DNA of 64,000 bases from Streptomyces tubercidicus. GTDB taxonomy: Bacteria > Actinomycetota > Actinomycetes > Streptomycetales > Streptomycetaceae. Below are positions 27,414 to 34,929 of the stretch, one piece after another. A program made the position numbers and the translations under genes. The notes under the pieces are model-generated. The model saw only the letters and a program-made list of their open reading frames with translations. It did no database searches and had not been told where the DNA came from. The stretch is from positions 558,001 through 622,000 of the forward strand of contig NZ_CP114205.1 of assembly GCF_027497495.1 (NCBI RefSeq), given 5' to 3'. Each line of letters opens with the position of its first letter. Position 1 is the first letter of the stretch.

Positions 27414-27698
27414 TCAGTGAACCCCGGATGCCCGGGACGCCACGGGCAGGCGGGCCCAGTGCATGGTTCCACCCCCGTGTCTGTCGGCGCCGTGCGCGGC
27501 GGCCAGGGCTTCGATGATGGCCAGACCGCGTCCGTGTTCGTCGTGGGCGCAGGACGAGGTCCATGCCCCGCCCCGTGCCGAGGGGCCGCCGTCGGTGATG
27601 CCCACCCACACCCGAAGGCCCGAGTTCTCGCGGCACAGGTGCAGGGCCAGCGGCGGCCGAGCATGCTCCACGGCGTTCGTGACCAGCTCGGACACCAC
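27414..27698 (-). pseudogene. N-terminally truncated RsbW/SpoIIAB-like ATP-binding protein
   Basis: About 94 residues of a HATPase_c anti-sigma-type kinase. The N box is present as VSELVTNAVEHARPPLAL, and the G1 region (VWVGITDGGPS) and G2 loop (HGRGLAIIEALA) follow. The first helix and strand that normally precede the N box (about 40 residues) are missing, and two in-frame TAG codons lie just upstream near 27711-27730. A GTG could start a short product, but the fold would be incomplete. It sits upstream of the LuxR regulator on the same strand. Confidence 0.6.
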
Positions 27699-27930
27699 GA
27701 GCGGAAACTACGCAATCCGCTACGCCATCACTACCTGCTCATCCTTCGCCACGGCCCCGCCAGGGTGGTGCCCAGCTGCTCGGGCCGATCGCGTGTCCGG
27801 GGGCGGGGCGCGTTCTCACGGAAAACCCGTGATCCATCACGGCCTCCGGCTCGGCAGGCTTTCCCCTCGTGAGGACAGGCCCTCCTCCTGATGAGGAGCA
27901 CAGGGCCACCCGGAGAGGAAAGAGGAACCG

Positions 27931-28359
27931 ATGGTGGATGTACAAGGCGGCCGTCTCAGCGCGGTGGGATCGGCTGCGAACGGCGCTCTGTTGCGGTTGT
28001 CCCTGAAGCTCGACGGCTCGGTGTCCGGGCTGGTCGCGGCTCTCAGTCTGCTGGGGGCCGGGACGCTGGACGCGCTGCTCGGCCTGCCGGTGTGGCTGCA
28101 CTGGGCCCAGGGGGCGTTCCTGGCGGTGTACGCCGTCGGCCTGTGGTACGCGGCGACCCATCCGGCCGTGATGCGGCCGATCGGCGTCGCGGCCGTCGTG
28201 CTCAACGCCGTGTGGGCGGTGGGCTGCGCGGCCATACTCGCCGCCGGTGCGTCGTGGTTCCCGCTCACGCCTCTCGGTGGCGGCTACGTGGGCTTCATCG
28301 GTATCGCCGTGGTGGTGTTCGGATCGATGCAGTACGCGGGACTGCGACGAGTCGGGTAG
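27931..28359 (+). CDS. Small integral membrane protein, four transmembrane segments
   Basis: A 142-residue protein with four hydrophobic stretches, at about 29-52, 56-78, 81-107 and 114-134. The first holds GLVAALSLLGAGTLDALLG and the second WAQGAFLAVYAVGLWYAA. It has no recognised catalytic motif, and the family was not identified. Acidic and amidic residues are rare inside the membrane parts. GGAAAGAGGAACC precedes the ATG. It is transcribed convergently with the truncated LuxR gene; the repeat at 28385-28440 lies between them. Confidence 0.65.
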   Translation: MVDVQGGRLSAVGSAANGALLRLSLKLDGSVSGLVAALSLLGAGTLDALLGLPVWLHWAQGAFLAVYAVGLWYAATHPAVMRPIGVAAVVLNAVWAVGCAAILAAGASWFPLTPLGGGYVGFIGIAVVVFGSMQYAGLRRVG

Positions 28360-28384
28360 CCGGGAACGCGCTGCCGAGGCTTCA

Positions 28385-28440
28385 CCCCCTCGGGGAATCC
28401 CCGAGGGGGAATGCCCGAGGGGGAATGCCCGAGGGGAATG
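28385..28440. repeat. Palindrome plus three tandem GC-rich repeats between convergent genes
   Basis: A perfect 11-bp inverted repeat (CCCCCTCGGGG at 28385-28395, CCCCGAGGGGG at 28399-28409) merges into a tandem array. The units are CCCGAGGGGGAATG at 28400-28413 and 28414-28427, with a 13-bp copy lacking one G at 28428-28440. It lies 25 bp after the membrane protein stop and 24 bp before the LuxR stop at 28464. Likely a terminator whose right arm has been duplicated by slippage. Confidence 0.7.
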
Positions 28441-28463
28441 CCCGCTGAGGTGTGCCGTTCGCG

Positions 28464-30302
28464 TCACGTCGGTTCGTCGCCGAGGTCGAGCAAGGGCGCC
28501 AACTCGCGTCTGCCGGTGACGCCGAGTTTCCGGAATCCGCTGGTCAAGTGGTTCTCCACGGTCCGTCGCGTGATGAACAGGGTGTCGGCGATCTCCCGGT
28601 TGGTCAGCCCGCGGGCCGCGAGCACCGCGACGCGGCATTCACGGTCGGTCAACGCCGACGACCCGGCCGGGTGTGCTCGGCGGGGCCGCGCGCCGAACGC
28701 GCGCAGACGCTCGCCGGCCAGGTCGGCCAGGCCGACCGCCCCGCACTGCCGGGCGAGTTCCAGCCCGCGACGGACCGTCTCCCGGCCCAGCCGGACATGC
28801 CCGGCCTCGCATCGCAAGGTGCCGTACTCGACGAGCGACCGGGCCTGTTCGAGGGTGGCTCCGGCTTCTTCCAGCAAGCCGACCGAGTCCTCCAACTGTC
28901 TGAGGCCCTGTCGGCCGCGCACGGTCACGGCGACGGTGCGCAGGCTGACGCCGAGCGTACGAGGGGTGCCCCAGGACTGGGCCTGCTCCAGTTCCTGGTG
29001 AGCGAGGCGCGTGGCCTGGCCGGAACGGCCCAGGGCGAGGTGGGCGAGGGCGGCGAGGGATCGCCACGGAAGGATGGCGGGGTTGTCCTGCTGCCAGGCG
29101 ACCTGGCGGCGTCCGCACTCCTGCAGGTCTTCCAGGGCGTCGGCGAAGTCGCCGTCGGCCAGGCGCATCCGCGCACGCGCCTCCAGCAGGTGCGTCCACT
29201 GCCAGACGTCGCCGTACCGCTCGGGCTCGGCAAGGCTGAGCAGGGACTCGGCTTCCGCACGCCGTCCCGTCTCCAGCAGCACCCGCAGCACACCGGCGAG
29301 GGCGAGGGGGATCATGGGGTTGCCACGGGAGGCCGAGGCCAGGTCGAGCCAGCGGCGTCCGGCGTCGAGGGCGGCAGGAAGGCGGCCGGTGCGGTAGGCC
29401 ACTTCGCACCGGCCCATCGCGATCAGCGTCTGCGCGGCAGCGGCGTCGCACCACTGTGTCTGCTCCGACAGGCGGTCGAGAGCCTGCGCTGTCTCCGCCG
29501 GCTCGTCGCACCACACCAGGGCCAGGGCACCCAGTGCCATCGCGCGGGTGATGACGTCGTCCTGCGGCAGCGGTCCGTCCAGCGCGTCACGGGCGTACGC
29601 GGCCACGGTGGCGGCCTCGGCGGGGCGGCCTACCGCCAGTACCGACTGGACCGCCGCGGCTGCCCGTTCGCGGGTGCGGTCACCGTCGGCCGACAGCCCG
29701 GCCGGCCGCCCGCCCCTCCGCGGCCGCCTGTTCAGGTCCTCCAGCTCGATCAGTACGCGCTGCAGACGCAGACCGAACACGGCCTCGTCGGCTGGCCGGT
29801 CCTTGGCGGTCAGCGATCGGGCCTCGCGGTCCAGGAGCTCGGCTGCCTGACAGCCGCGTTGGCTTCGCTCCAGGGCGTCGGCCAGGACGGGCACCAGCTC
29901 CAGCCGCGCCAGGACGGTGCTGAGCGCGTTCAGCGCCGCGGACAAGTGGCGGACTGCGGCTGCTGGGTGAGCCGGCGCCTCGGCGCGGCCGAGTTCGGCC
30001 AGCAGGCCCTCCTGTCCGGACACAGGGGGCTCGCGCAGCGCGCGCCGCAGGTAGGCCACGGTCCGCTCGGCGTCACCGCGTGCCGCGGCCAGGCGTGCGG
30101 CGGCACGCAACGCACCGGCCACCCAGTCCCTGCCGTCGGGCTCGGCGGCGAGCAGATGCCCGGCGACCTCCTCCAGCGGGCGGTCCTGGTCATGCAGCAG
30201 CCGGGCGGTCCGGTAGTGCGAGCCTGATCCCTCGCGCGGACTGGACGAGTTGATGACTTCCCCCTCGGATGGACGGGCGGGCGTCTCGGCGTCAGGGCTC
30301 AC
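28464..30302 (-). CDS. LuxR-family regulator, LAL type lacking its ATPase domain
   Basis: A 612-residue protein matching the middle and C-terminal parts of large ATP-binding LuxR (LAL) regulators. It begins in the helical repeat region (HYRTARLLHDQDRPLEEVAG, RGDAERTVAYLRRALREPP) and ends with a LuxR HTH (LTDRECRVAVLAARGLTNRE, IADTLFITRRTVENHLTSGF). The N-terminal AAA+/STAND domain of about 300-350 residues is absent; the first 28 residues look like random coding sequence. The 150 bp upstream do not contain a Walker motif. It may be a decayed regulator or a truncated protein that still binds DNA. Confidence 0.7.
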   Translation of the reverse strand: MSPDAETPARPSEGEVINSSSPREGSGSHYRTARLLHDQDRPLEEVAGHLLAAEPDGRDWVAGALRAAARLAAARGDAERTVAYLRRALREPPVSGQEGLLAELGRAEAPAHPAAAVRHLSAALNALSTVLARLELVPVLADALERSQRGCQAAELLDREARSLTAKDRPADEAVFGLRLQRVLIELEDLNRRPRRGGRPAGLSADGDRTRERAAAAVQSVLAVGRPAEAATVAAYARDALDGPLPQDDVITRAMALGALALVWCDEPAETAQALDRLSEQTQWCDAAAAQTLIAMGRCEVAYRTGRLPAALDAGRRWLDLASASRGNPMIPLALAGVLRVLLETGRRAEAESLLSLAEPERYGDVWQWTHLLEARARMRLADGDFADALEDLQECGRRQVAWQQDNPAILPWRSLAALAHLALGRSGQATRLAHQELEQAQSWGTPRTLGVSLRTVAVTVRGRQGLRQLEDSVGLLEEAGATLEQARSLVEYGTLRCEAGHVRLGRETVRRGLELARQCGAVGLADLAGERLRAFGARPRRAHPAGSSALTDRECRVAVLAARGLTNREIADTLFITRRTVENHLTSGFRKLGVTGRRELAPLLDLGDEPT

Positions 30303-30452
30303 TCAAGCACGGCCCGGGTGGCCTCGCGTCAGCAGCTCGCCCTCGCCCGCCTTCACCCAGCCGAGCAGAGCGGCTCCAGGGCCTGGGCATCGCCCGGCCA
30401 CCGCTGGTGGGGCCCGCCTCGTCAGCGGCGTGGTCCCCACCAGCGGTGGGTC

Positions 30453-31247
30453 TCAGGCGCCGTGCAGGCCGAGGAATTCGGTGATGAGCTGCTGCCATTC
30501 CACGGGCCGTTCCACCATGGGCAGGTGGCCGGTGGGTATCTCCACGAGCTTGGCGCCGGGGATGGTGTCGGCGAGCTGGTGGTGCTGGCGGGTGGAGGTG
30601 AACCAGTCCTGGGTGGTGGAGATGACCAGGGTGGGCACCTCGATGTGCGGGAGGTCGCCGCGGACGTCGGCACGGGGGATCAGCGCGGCGTGCTCGGGGG
30701 TGCCGTCGGCGGCGCTGGCCGCGGTGAAGGCGACGGCCTGCTGGAGTTGCTCGGCCGGCATGGCCTCCAGGGCGTCGGCGCCGAGGGCCATCATCGTCAG
30801 GAACTGGGCCAGCAGTTCGCGGTCGTCCGACTCGGCCAGCTTGCGCCAGATCGGGGCGAAGAGGGAGCCCCGGTTGTCGTGGTGGGCGAAGGTCGCGGAC
30901 AGCACGAGGGCGGTGACGCGTTCGGGGTGGCGGGCGGCCGCGCGCATGGCGACGAGGCCGCCGAGGGAGTAGCCGGACAGCGCGAAGGTTTCCAGGCCCT
31001 CGGCGACACCGGCGGCGACGAGCTGGTCGGCGAGATCGTCCAGCTCCAGCGGTGTGGTGGAGCGGGGGGTGTCGCCGCTGCCGGGGTAGTCGATGCCGAC
31101 GACGGTGTGGCGGGCGGCCAGGCCGTCGAGGATCGGGCCGTAGGTACCGGCGATGCTGCTGCCGGCGCCGTGCGCGAGGAGCAGACCGGGGCCGGACCCC
31201 AGGACGGTGCGGGAGAAGGTCGCTTCGGGCAGGGTGCGTGCGGACAT
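30453..31247 (-). CDS. Alpha/beta hydrolase
   Basis: A 264-residue alpha/beta-hydrolase-fold protein. The oxyanion loop is AHGAGSS, the nucleophile elbow is SGYSLGGLVAMR, the acid is in VPTLVISTTQDWFTS and the histidine in IPTGHLPMVERP. GGAACTCGTC precedes the ATG at 31247. It is the last of three same-strand genes (OYE, quinone reductase, hydrolase) with gaps of 43 and 127 bp, so it probably takes part in the same xenobiotic/electrophile response. Substrate unknown. Confidence 0.8.
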   Translation of the reverse strand: MSARTLPEATFSRTVLGSGPGLLLAHGAGSSIAGTYGPILDGLAARHTVVGIDYPGSGDTPRSTTPLELDDLADQLVAAGVAEGLETFALSGYSLGGLVAMRAAARHPERVTALVLSATFAHHDNRGSLFAPIWRKLAESDDRELLAQFLTMMALGADALEAMPAEQLQQAVAFTAASAADGTPEHAALIPRADVRGDLPHIEVPTLVISTTQDWFTSTRQHHQLADTIPGAKLVEIPTGHLPMVERPVEWQQLITEFLGLHGA

Positions 31248-31374
31248 GACGAGTTCCGTTCTTCGAGCGGGGGTTGAGTGGTTCTTGGGCCGCAGCCGGT
31301 CGGGGACCGCCGGCTGCGGCCCGGGGGGGGCCGCCTCAGCGCCTCCAGCGACGCGAGGCGGCGGTATCGAGGGG

Positions 31375-32280
31375 TCAGGGCAGCAGGACGGCCTTGCCGC
31401 GGTTGCGGTGGGCTTCCAGGTCGGCGTGGGCCCGTGCCGCTTCCGCCAGGGCGTAGGTGCGCCAGATCGGCACCGTGAGCTTGCCGTCGGCGGCCAACTG
31501 CACGAGTTCCGGGAGGGATTGCGCTGCCTGGTCGGCATCGCCCGCGCTGAAGCGGACGCCGTGCTCCGCGGCGGACATATCGGCGATGGTGAGGACGTGT
31601 GCGCTGTCACCGGTCAGGGCGACGGAGTCGGCGAGCACGCCCGCTCCGGAGGCGTCGAGGACGTGGTCAACTCCCTGGGGAGCCGCGGCCTGTACGCGCT
31701 CCAGCCAGCCGTCGCCGTAGCGGACGGCGGTGGCGCCGAGCGCGGTGAGGCGTTCGACGTCGTGTGCGCCGACCGTTCCGATGACGGTGATGCCGCGGGC
31801 CACGGCCAGTTGCACCGCGATGACGCCCACGCTGCCGGCGGCGCCGTGGATCAGCAGGGTCTGCCCCGCCTGCACACCCAACTGGCCAAGGACGCGGAAC
31901 GCGGTCCGGCCGACGGTGACCAGCGAGGCGGCGACCTCCCACGACAGGGCCGCGGGCTTGGCCACTGCCCCGTCGAGCAGGGCGTATTCGCCGTAGCTGC
32001 CGCCGACCGTGGCACCGAGGACCTCGTCCCCGACGGCCACTTCGGCCCCCTCGCCGACCGCTTCGACGACACCGGCCGCGTCCAGGCCGGGGATCACGGG
32101 GAAGTGCGCGGGGACCTTACCGGCCATCAGACCGGACCGGATCTTCAGGTCGAGAGGGTTCACGGAGGCGGCCCGCACCCGGATCAGGACCTGGCCCGGA
32201 CCCGGCTCCGGTGTGGCGACCGCTGACAGTTGCAGCACGTCGGGGGCACCGTATGCGGAATAGGTGATCGCTTTGGACAT
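31375..32280 (-). CDS. NADPH-dependent quinone oxidoreductase (zinc-free MDR)
   Basis: A 301-residue medium-chain reductase without zinc ligands. The N-terminal half has VRAASVNPLDLKIRSGLMAG and FPVIPGLDAAGVVEAVG. The NADPH site is LLIHGAAGSVGVIAVQLA, the AAGGVG-type loop of quinone oxidoreductases, then GTVGAHDVERLTALGA. Expected role: two-electron reduction of quinones or enones. It starts 43 bp after the old yellow enzyme gene and is probably coregulated with it. Confidence 0.85.
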   Translation of the reverse strand: MSKAITYSAYGAPDVLQLSAVATPEPGPGQVLIRVRAASVNPLDLKIRSGLMAGKVPAHFPVIPGLDAAGVVEAVGEGAEVAVGDEVLGATVGGSYGEYALLDGAVAKPAALSWEVAASLVTVGRTAFRVLGQLGVQAGQTLLIHGAAGSVGVIAVQLAVARGITVIGTVGAHDVERLTALGATAVRYGDGWLERVQAAAPQGVDHVLDASGAGVLADSVALTGDSAHVLTIADMSAAEHGVRFSAGDADQAAQSLPELVQLAADGKLTVPIWRTYALAEAARAHADLEAHRNRGKAVLLP

Positions 32281-32323
32281 CAGGAACTCCCGAAGAGGTG
32301 GGGAACCCGGTCAGGGGTCCGGG

Positions 32324-33394
32324 TCAGGCGGTGAGGGTGGGGTAGTCGGTGTAGCCGCGGTGATCGCCGCCGTAGAAGGTGGCCTTGTCCGGGGAGTTGA
32401 ACGGACCACCGGCGGCCAGGCGGGCCGGGAGGTCGGGGTTGGCCAGGTAGAGCGCCCCGTAGGCGACCATGTCCGCGCTGCCGTCCTCGACCAGCTTCAG
32501 CGCGTCGGGGCCGGTCGAGTCGGGGTACGTGAACGGGTTGAGGACGAACGTGCCGGGCCAGTCCTTGCGCAGCCGGGCGGTCAGCGAGCGGTCCGGGCCC
32601 TCCATCAGGTGCAGATAGGCCAGGTCCAGACCGGCGAGGCGGTCCAGCAGCGCCGCGTAGACCTCGGTCGGGTCGTCCTCGGCGATGTCGTTGTAGACGT
32701 TCCCGGGCGAGATCCGCAGGCCCACCCGGTGGCCGCCGATCGCCTCGGCCACGGCCGTGACGACCTCGACGGCGAAGCGGATGCGGCCCTCGGTGCCGCC
32801 GCCCCAGGCGTCGGTGCGCAGATTGGTGTTGGGCGCGAGGAACTGGTGGATGAGGTAGCCGTTGGCGCCGTGGAGCTCCACGCCGTCGAACCCGGCCTCG
32901 ATCGCGTGACGGGCCGCGTCGGCGAAGTCGGCGATGGTCTGCCGGATCTCCGCCTCGGACAGCTCCTTCGGCGTCACGAACTCCTTCGGGCCCTCGTGGG
33001 TGTACACCTGCCCCTTGGCGGTCACCGCCGACGGCGCGACCGGCGTCAGGCCCTCGGGCAGCAGGCTGGGGTGGCCGATCCGGCCGGTGTGCATCAGCTG
33101 CGCGAAGATCGCACCGCCTTCACGGTGCACGGCGTCGGTCACCGTGCGCCATGCCTGGACCTGGCCGGACGTGTGCAGACCGGGGGTGTCGGGGTAGCCC
33201 TGGCCGACCGGCGAGGGCTGGATGCCCTCCGTGACGATCAGCCCGGCGCCGGCGCGCTGTGCGTAGTACGTCGCCATCAGCTCCGTGGGCTCGGCGCCGG
33301 GCCCGTACGCACGGCTGCGGGTCATCGGAGCCATTACGACGCGGCTGGTCAGGCGCTTACCGCCCAGGACGATCGGATCGAAAGCAGTGGTCAT
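32324..33394 (-). CDS. Old yellow enzyme family alkene reductase
   Basis: A 356-residue FMN-dependent ene-reductase. Landmarks: RVVMAPMTRSRA (FMN loop), LMHTGRIGHPSLLPEG, the substrate-activating H-x-x-N pair in ELHGANGYLIHQFL, NLRTDAWGG with GRIRFAVEV, and LYLANPDLPARL near the end. The ATG at 33394 is supported by the standard FDPIVLGG-type start. NADPH reduction of alpha,beta-unsaturated carbonyls or nitro compounds is expected. It is divergent from a MarR gene, with two operator-like boxes between. Confidence 0.88.
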   Translation of the reverse strand: MTTAFDPIVLGGKRLTSRVVMAPMTRSRAYGPGAEPTELMATYYAQRAGAGLIVTEGIQPSPVGQGYPDTPGLHTSGQVQAWRTVTDAVHREGGAIFAQLMHTGRIGHPSLLPEGLTPVAPSAVTAKGQVYTHEGPKEFVTPKELSEAEIRQTIADFADAARHAIEAGFDGVELHGANGYLIHQFLAPNTNLRTDAWGGGTEGRIRFAVEVVTAVAEAIGGHRVGLRISPGNVYNDIAEDDPTEVYAALLDRLAGLDLAYLHLMEGPDRSLTARLRKDWPGTFVLNPFTYPDSTGPDALKLVEDGSADMVAYGALYLANPDLPARLAAGGPFNSPDKATFYGGDHRGYTDYPTLTA

Positions 33395-33458
33395 GGGTCT
33401 CTTCCTCGGGATCGGTGATGCTCTGCGGCTCAGGCGTTCCGCCGCCGTGGCGGTCGAT

Positions 33459-33495
33459 GCCTGTCCGAACAAGTAAATCACCTGTCCGAACAGGT
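33459..33495. promoter_or_regulatory. Paired operator boxes upstream of the old yellow enzyme gene
   Basis: ACCTGTCCGAACAGGT (33480-33495) has perfect 6-bp arms. GCCTGTCCGAACAAGT (33459-33474) is a weaker copy starting exactly 21 bp earlier, two helical turns. They lie 65-101 bp before the reductase start and about 150 bp before the divergent MarR gene. A dimeric repressor (the MarR, or a TetR elsewhere) binding both sites is the simplest reading. Confidence 0.6.
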
Positions 33496-33642
33496 AGATC
33501 CCCCGCAGCCATTCCCGAGGCCCGCTGTGAAGCGCGCCACACCCGCCATCCGGACACGTTCCAGCCGCCACCCGAGGGCCTCCGCGAGGGCGCATTGCCA
33601 GGAAGTAGACTCGGGCTGTTCAGGCAGGAAAGTGAGGAAGAG

Positions 33643-34221
33643 ATGACGCCGTCCACACCGGAGGCCGGATGGAGTTCCACGGGACCGGGACAGGAGGAGG
33701 CCACCGTCCCGGTACCGGGCGCGGCCGGCAGCGGCCCGATCAGCCACGCGATCTTCCGCCTGGCCCGGCTGCACCGCATGTTCGCGGGCCAGCTGCTGCG
33801 CCGGATCGGTCTGCATCCAGGCCAGGAGCTGGTGATGATGCATCTGTGGGAACTCGGCGCACAGCGGCAGACGGACCTGGTGCGGCTGATGGACTCCGAC
33901 GCCGCCACCATGACGCGTACCGTCCGGCGCCTGGAGCAGGCCGGTTTCGTCCGCCGCCGCCCCTCACTCACCGACAAGCGCGCATCACTCATCGAACCCA
34001 CCGCCGCCAGCCATGCCCTGCGCCGTGAGGTCGAGCAGAGCTGGAGCCAGCTCGAAGACCTGGTGGCCGCGGACCTCTCCGCCGACGAGCGCACCGCGGC
34101 CCTGCACACGCTGGAACGCTTGGAGCACAACCTCGTACAGGCCGCCGCCGAGTCCTCCTGCACGGACAAGGAGCCTGCGCGCCCCGACGGTGACCAAGGG
34201 CAAACCGATGGACGGACCTGA
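33643..34221 (+). CDS. MarR-family transcriptional regulator
   Basis: A 192-residue winged-helix regulator. The DNA-binding part is HPGQELVMMHLWELGAQRQ, DLVRLMDSDAATMTRTVRRL and FVRRRPSLTDKRASLIEPT, the last being the wing with its D-x-R. A Pro/Gly-rich N-terminal tail of about 30 residues and an acidic C-terminal tail are not conserved family parts. GTGAGGAAGAG precedes the ATG. It is divergent from the OYE-quinone reductase-hydrolase group and probably controls it through the boxes at 33459-33495. Confidence 0.85.
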   Translation: MTPSTPEAGWSSTGPGQEEATVPVPGAAGSGPISHAIFRLARLHRMFAGQLLRRIGLHPGQELVMMHLWELGAQRQTDLVRLMDSDAATMTRTVRRLEQAGFVRRRPSLTDKRASLIEPTAASHALRREVEQSWSQLEDLVAADLSADERTAALHTLERLEHNLVQAAAESSCTDKEPARPDGDQGQTDGRT

Positions 34222-34782
34222 CCTGACGCTCACGGCGCGGCCCGGCACTGCGGGACACGGATACTCACCCGCTCCGGCCTGACGAAAACAATTCCCCGTA
34301 CATCAATCCCCGTACGTCAATAGGCGCTTACGTGGTCTGCCGCCTCACCCGGGCCGTCACACGACGGCCCCTCTGTACCCCTCTGGCAGTCGCGCACCTC
34401 AGGGGCCGGAATCAGCAGGCCCCTCACTCTCCCGGCGGCCCGAGGTCTTCGGCAGGGGAGAAATACGCGTATCACTACCTGCTTCGTGTACACCCGCACT
34501 ACGTATGCGTCGGGGCGACGGCGGCCGCCCTTCATCACCGGCAACGGCGGCAAGCCGGCATCCCCGGTCCGCACCCAGCGCCTGGCGGACGGCGTCAGTG
34601 GCGAGCCAGCTCTGTCGAGGTCTTCTCGTTGCCCGTTTCCTCAATGTTGGGAAACAGACAACCGCTTGAGACGTATTCACGCCGCGACGCAGTATCGAGG
34701 AGCGGGAAACAGCCGGACTCGCATCGGAGTCGGGATGTTCTCGGCACAGCATTTACCGACCACGGGAAGGGGGGTGTGTGCC
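34222..34782. promoter_or_regulatory. Control region of the peptide/M16 operon with repeats
   Basis: A 561-bp stretch with no convincing gene. At 34293-34320 there is a 14-bp tandem repeat (TCCCCGTACATCAA then TCCCCGTACGTCAA, one mismatch). At 34635-34655 there is GTTTCC-N9-GGAAAC; its right half GGGAAACAG recurs at 34704-34712, 55 bp later. Near 34714-34734 a weak GACTC...GAGTC repeat occurs. These sit upstream of the 19-residue peptide gene and are candidates for binding of the XRE-NB-ARC regulator encoded at 40594-41916. Confidence 0.45.
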
Positions 34783-34842
34783 ATGCGTAACCACAAGACG
34801 GGTCTTCGCCCGCGTCTGGACAAGGTCAAGACCGGCCGCTGA
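34783..34842 (+). CDS. 19-residue basic peptide, candidate secreted signal or RiPP precursor
   Basis: A very short gene coding for MRNHKTGLRPRLDKVKTGR, with a strong ribosome site (GGAAGGGGGG) at good spacing. It has seven Lys/Arg residues, one acidic residue, no Cys or Ser, and a repeated KTG element (K5-T6-G7-L8-R9 and K16-T17-G18-R19). No signal peptide is present. It is followed by a perfect hairpin at 34856-34896 and then by M16 peptidase, acetyltransferase, NTP_transf_5-like and ABC exporter genes, the layout expected for a precursor peptide. No known family is recognised. The alternative is a leader peptide with a purely regulatory role. Confidence 0.6.
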   Translation: MRNHKTGLRPRLDKVKTGR

Positions 34843-34855
34843 GCCGTGTCCACGA

Positions 34856-34896
34856 CGGTGAATGCCACCGCGTCTTTCCCGCGGTGGCATTCACCG
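34856..34896 (+). terminator. Perfect 17-bp hairpin between peptide gene and M16 peptidase gene
   Basis: CGGTGAATGCCACCGCG (34856-34872) is the exact reverse complement of 34880-34896, with a 7-nt loop (TCTTTCC). It begins 13 bp after the peptide stop and ends 33 bp before the peptidase start. No T-run follows. It probably acts as a partial terminator or 3' stabiliser so that peptide mRNA exceeds enzyme mRNA. Confidence 0.75.
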
Positions 34897-34929
34897 CACC
34901 AGGGCATTTTCGTGCGAGGAACCATCCCC

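Noticed and set aside
28400..28440. Possible CRISPR array
   Set aside because: Units are adjacent 13-14 bp tandem copies without spacers; better explained as slippage of a terminator arm.
34486..34782. Extending the 19-residue peptide N-terminally by about 99 codons in the same frame
   Set aside because: The extension is Arg/Pro/Ser-rich without structure and crosses operator-like repeats; the ATG at 34783 alone has a strong ribosome site.
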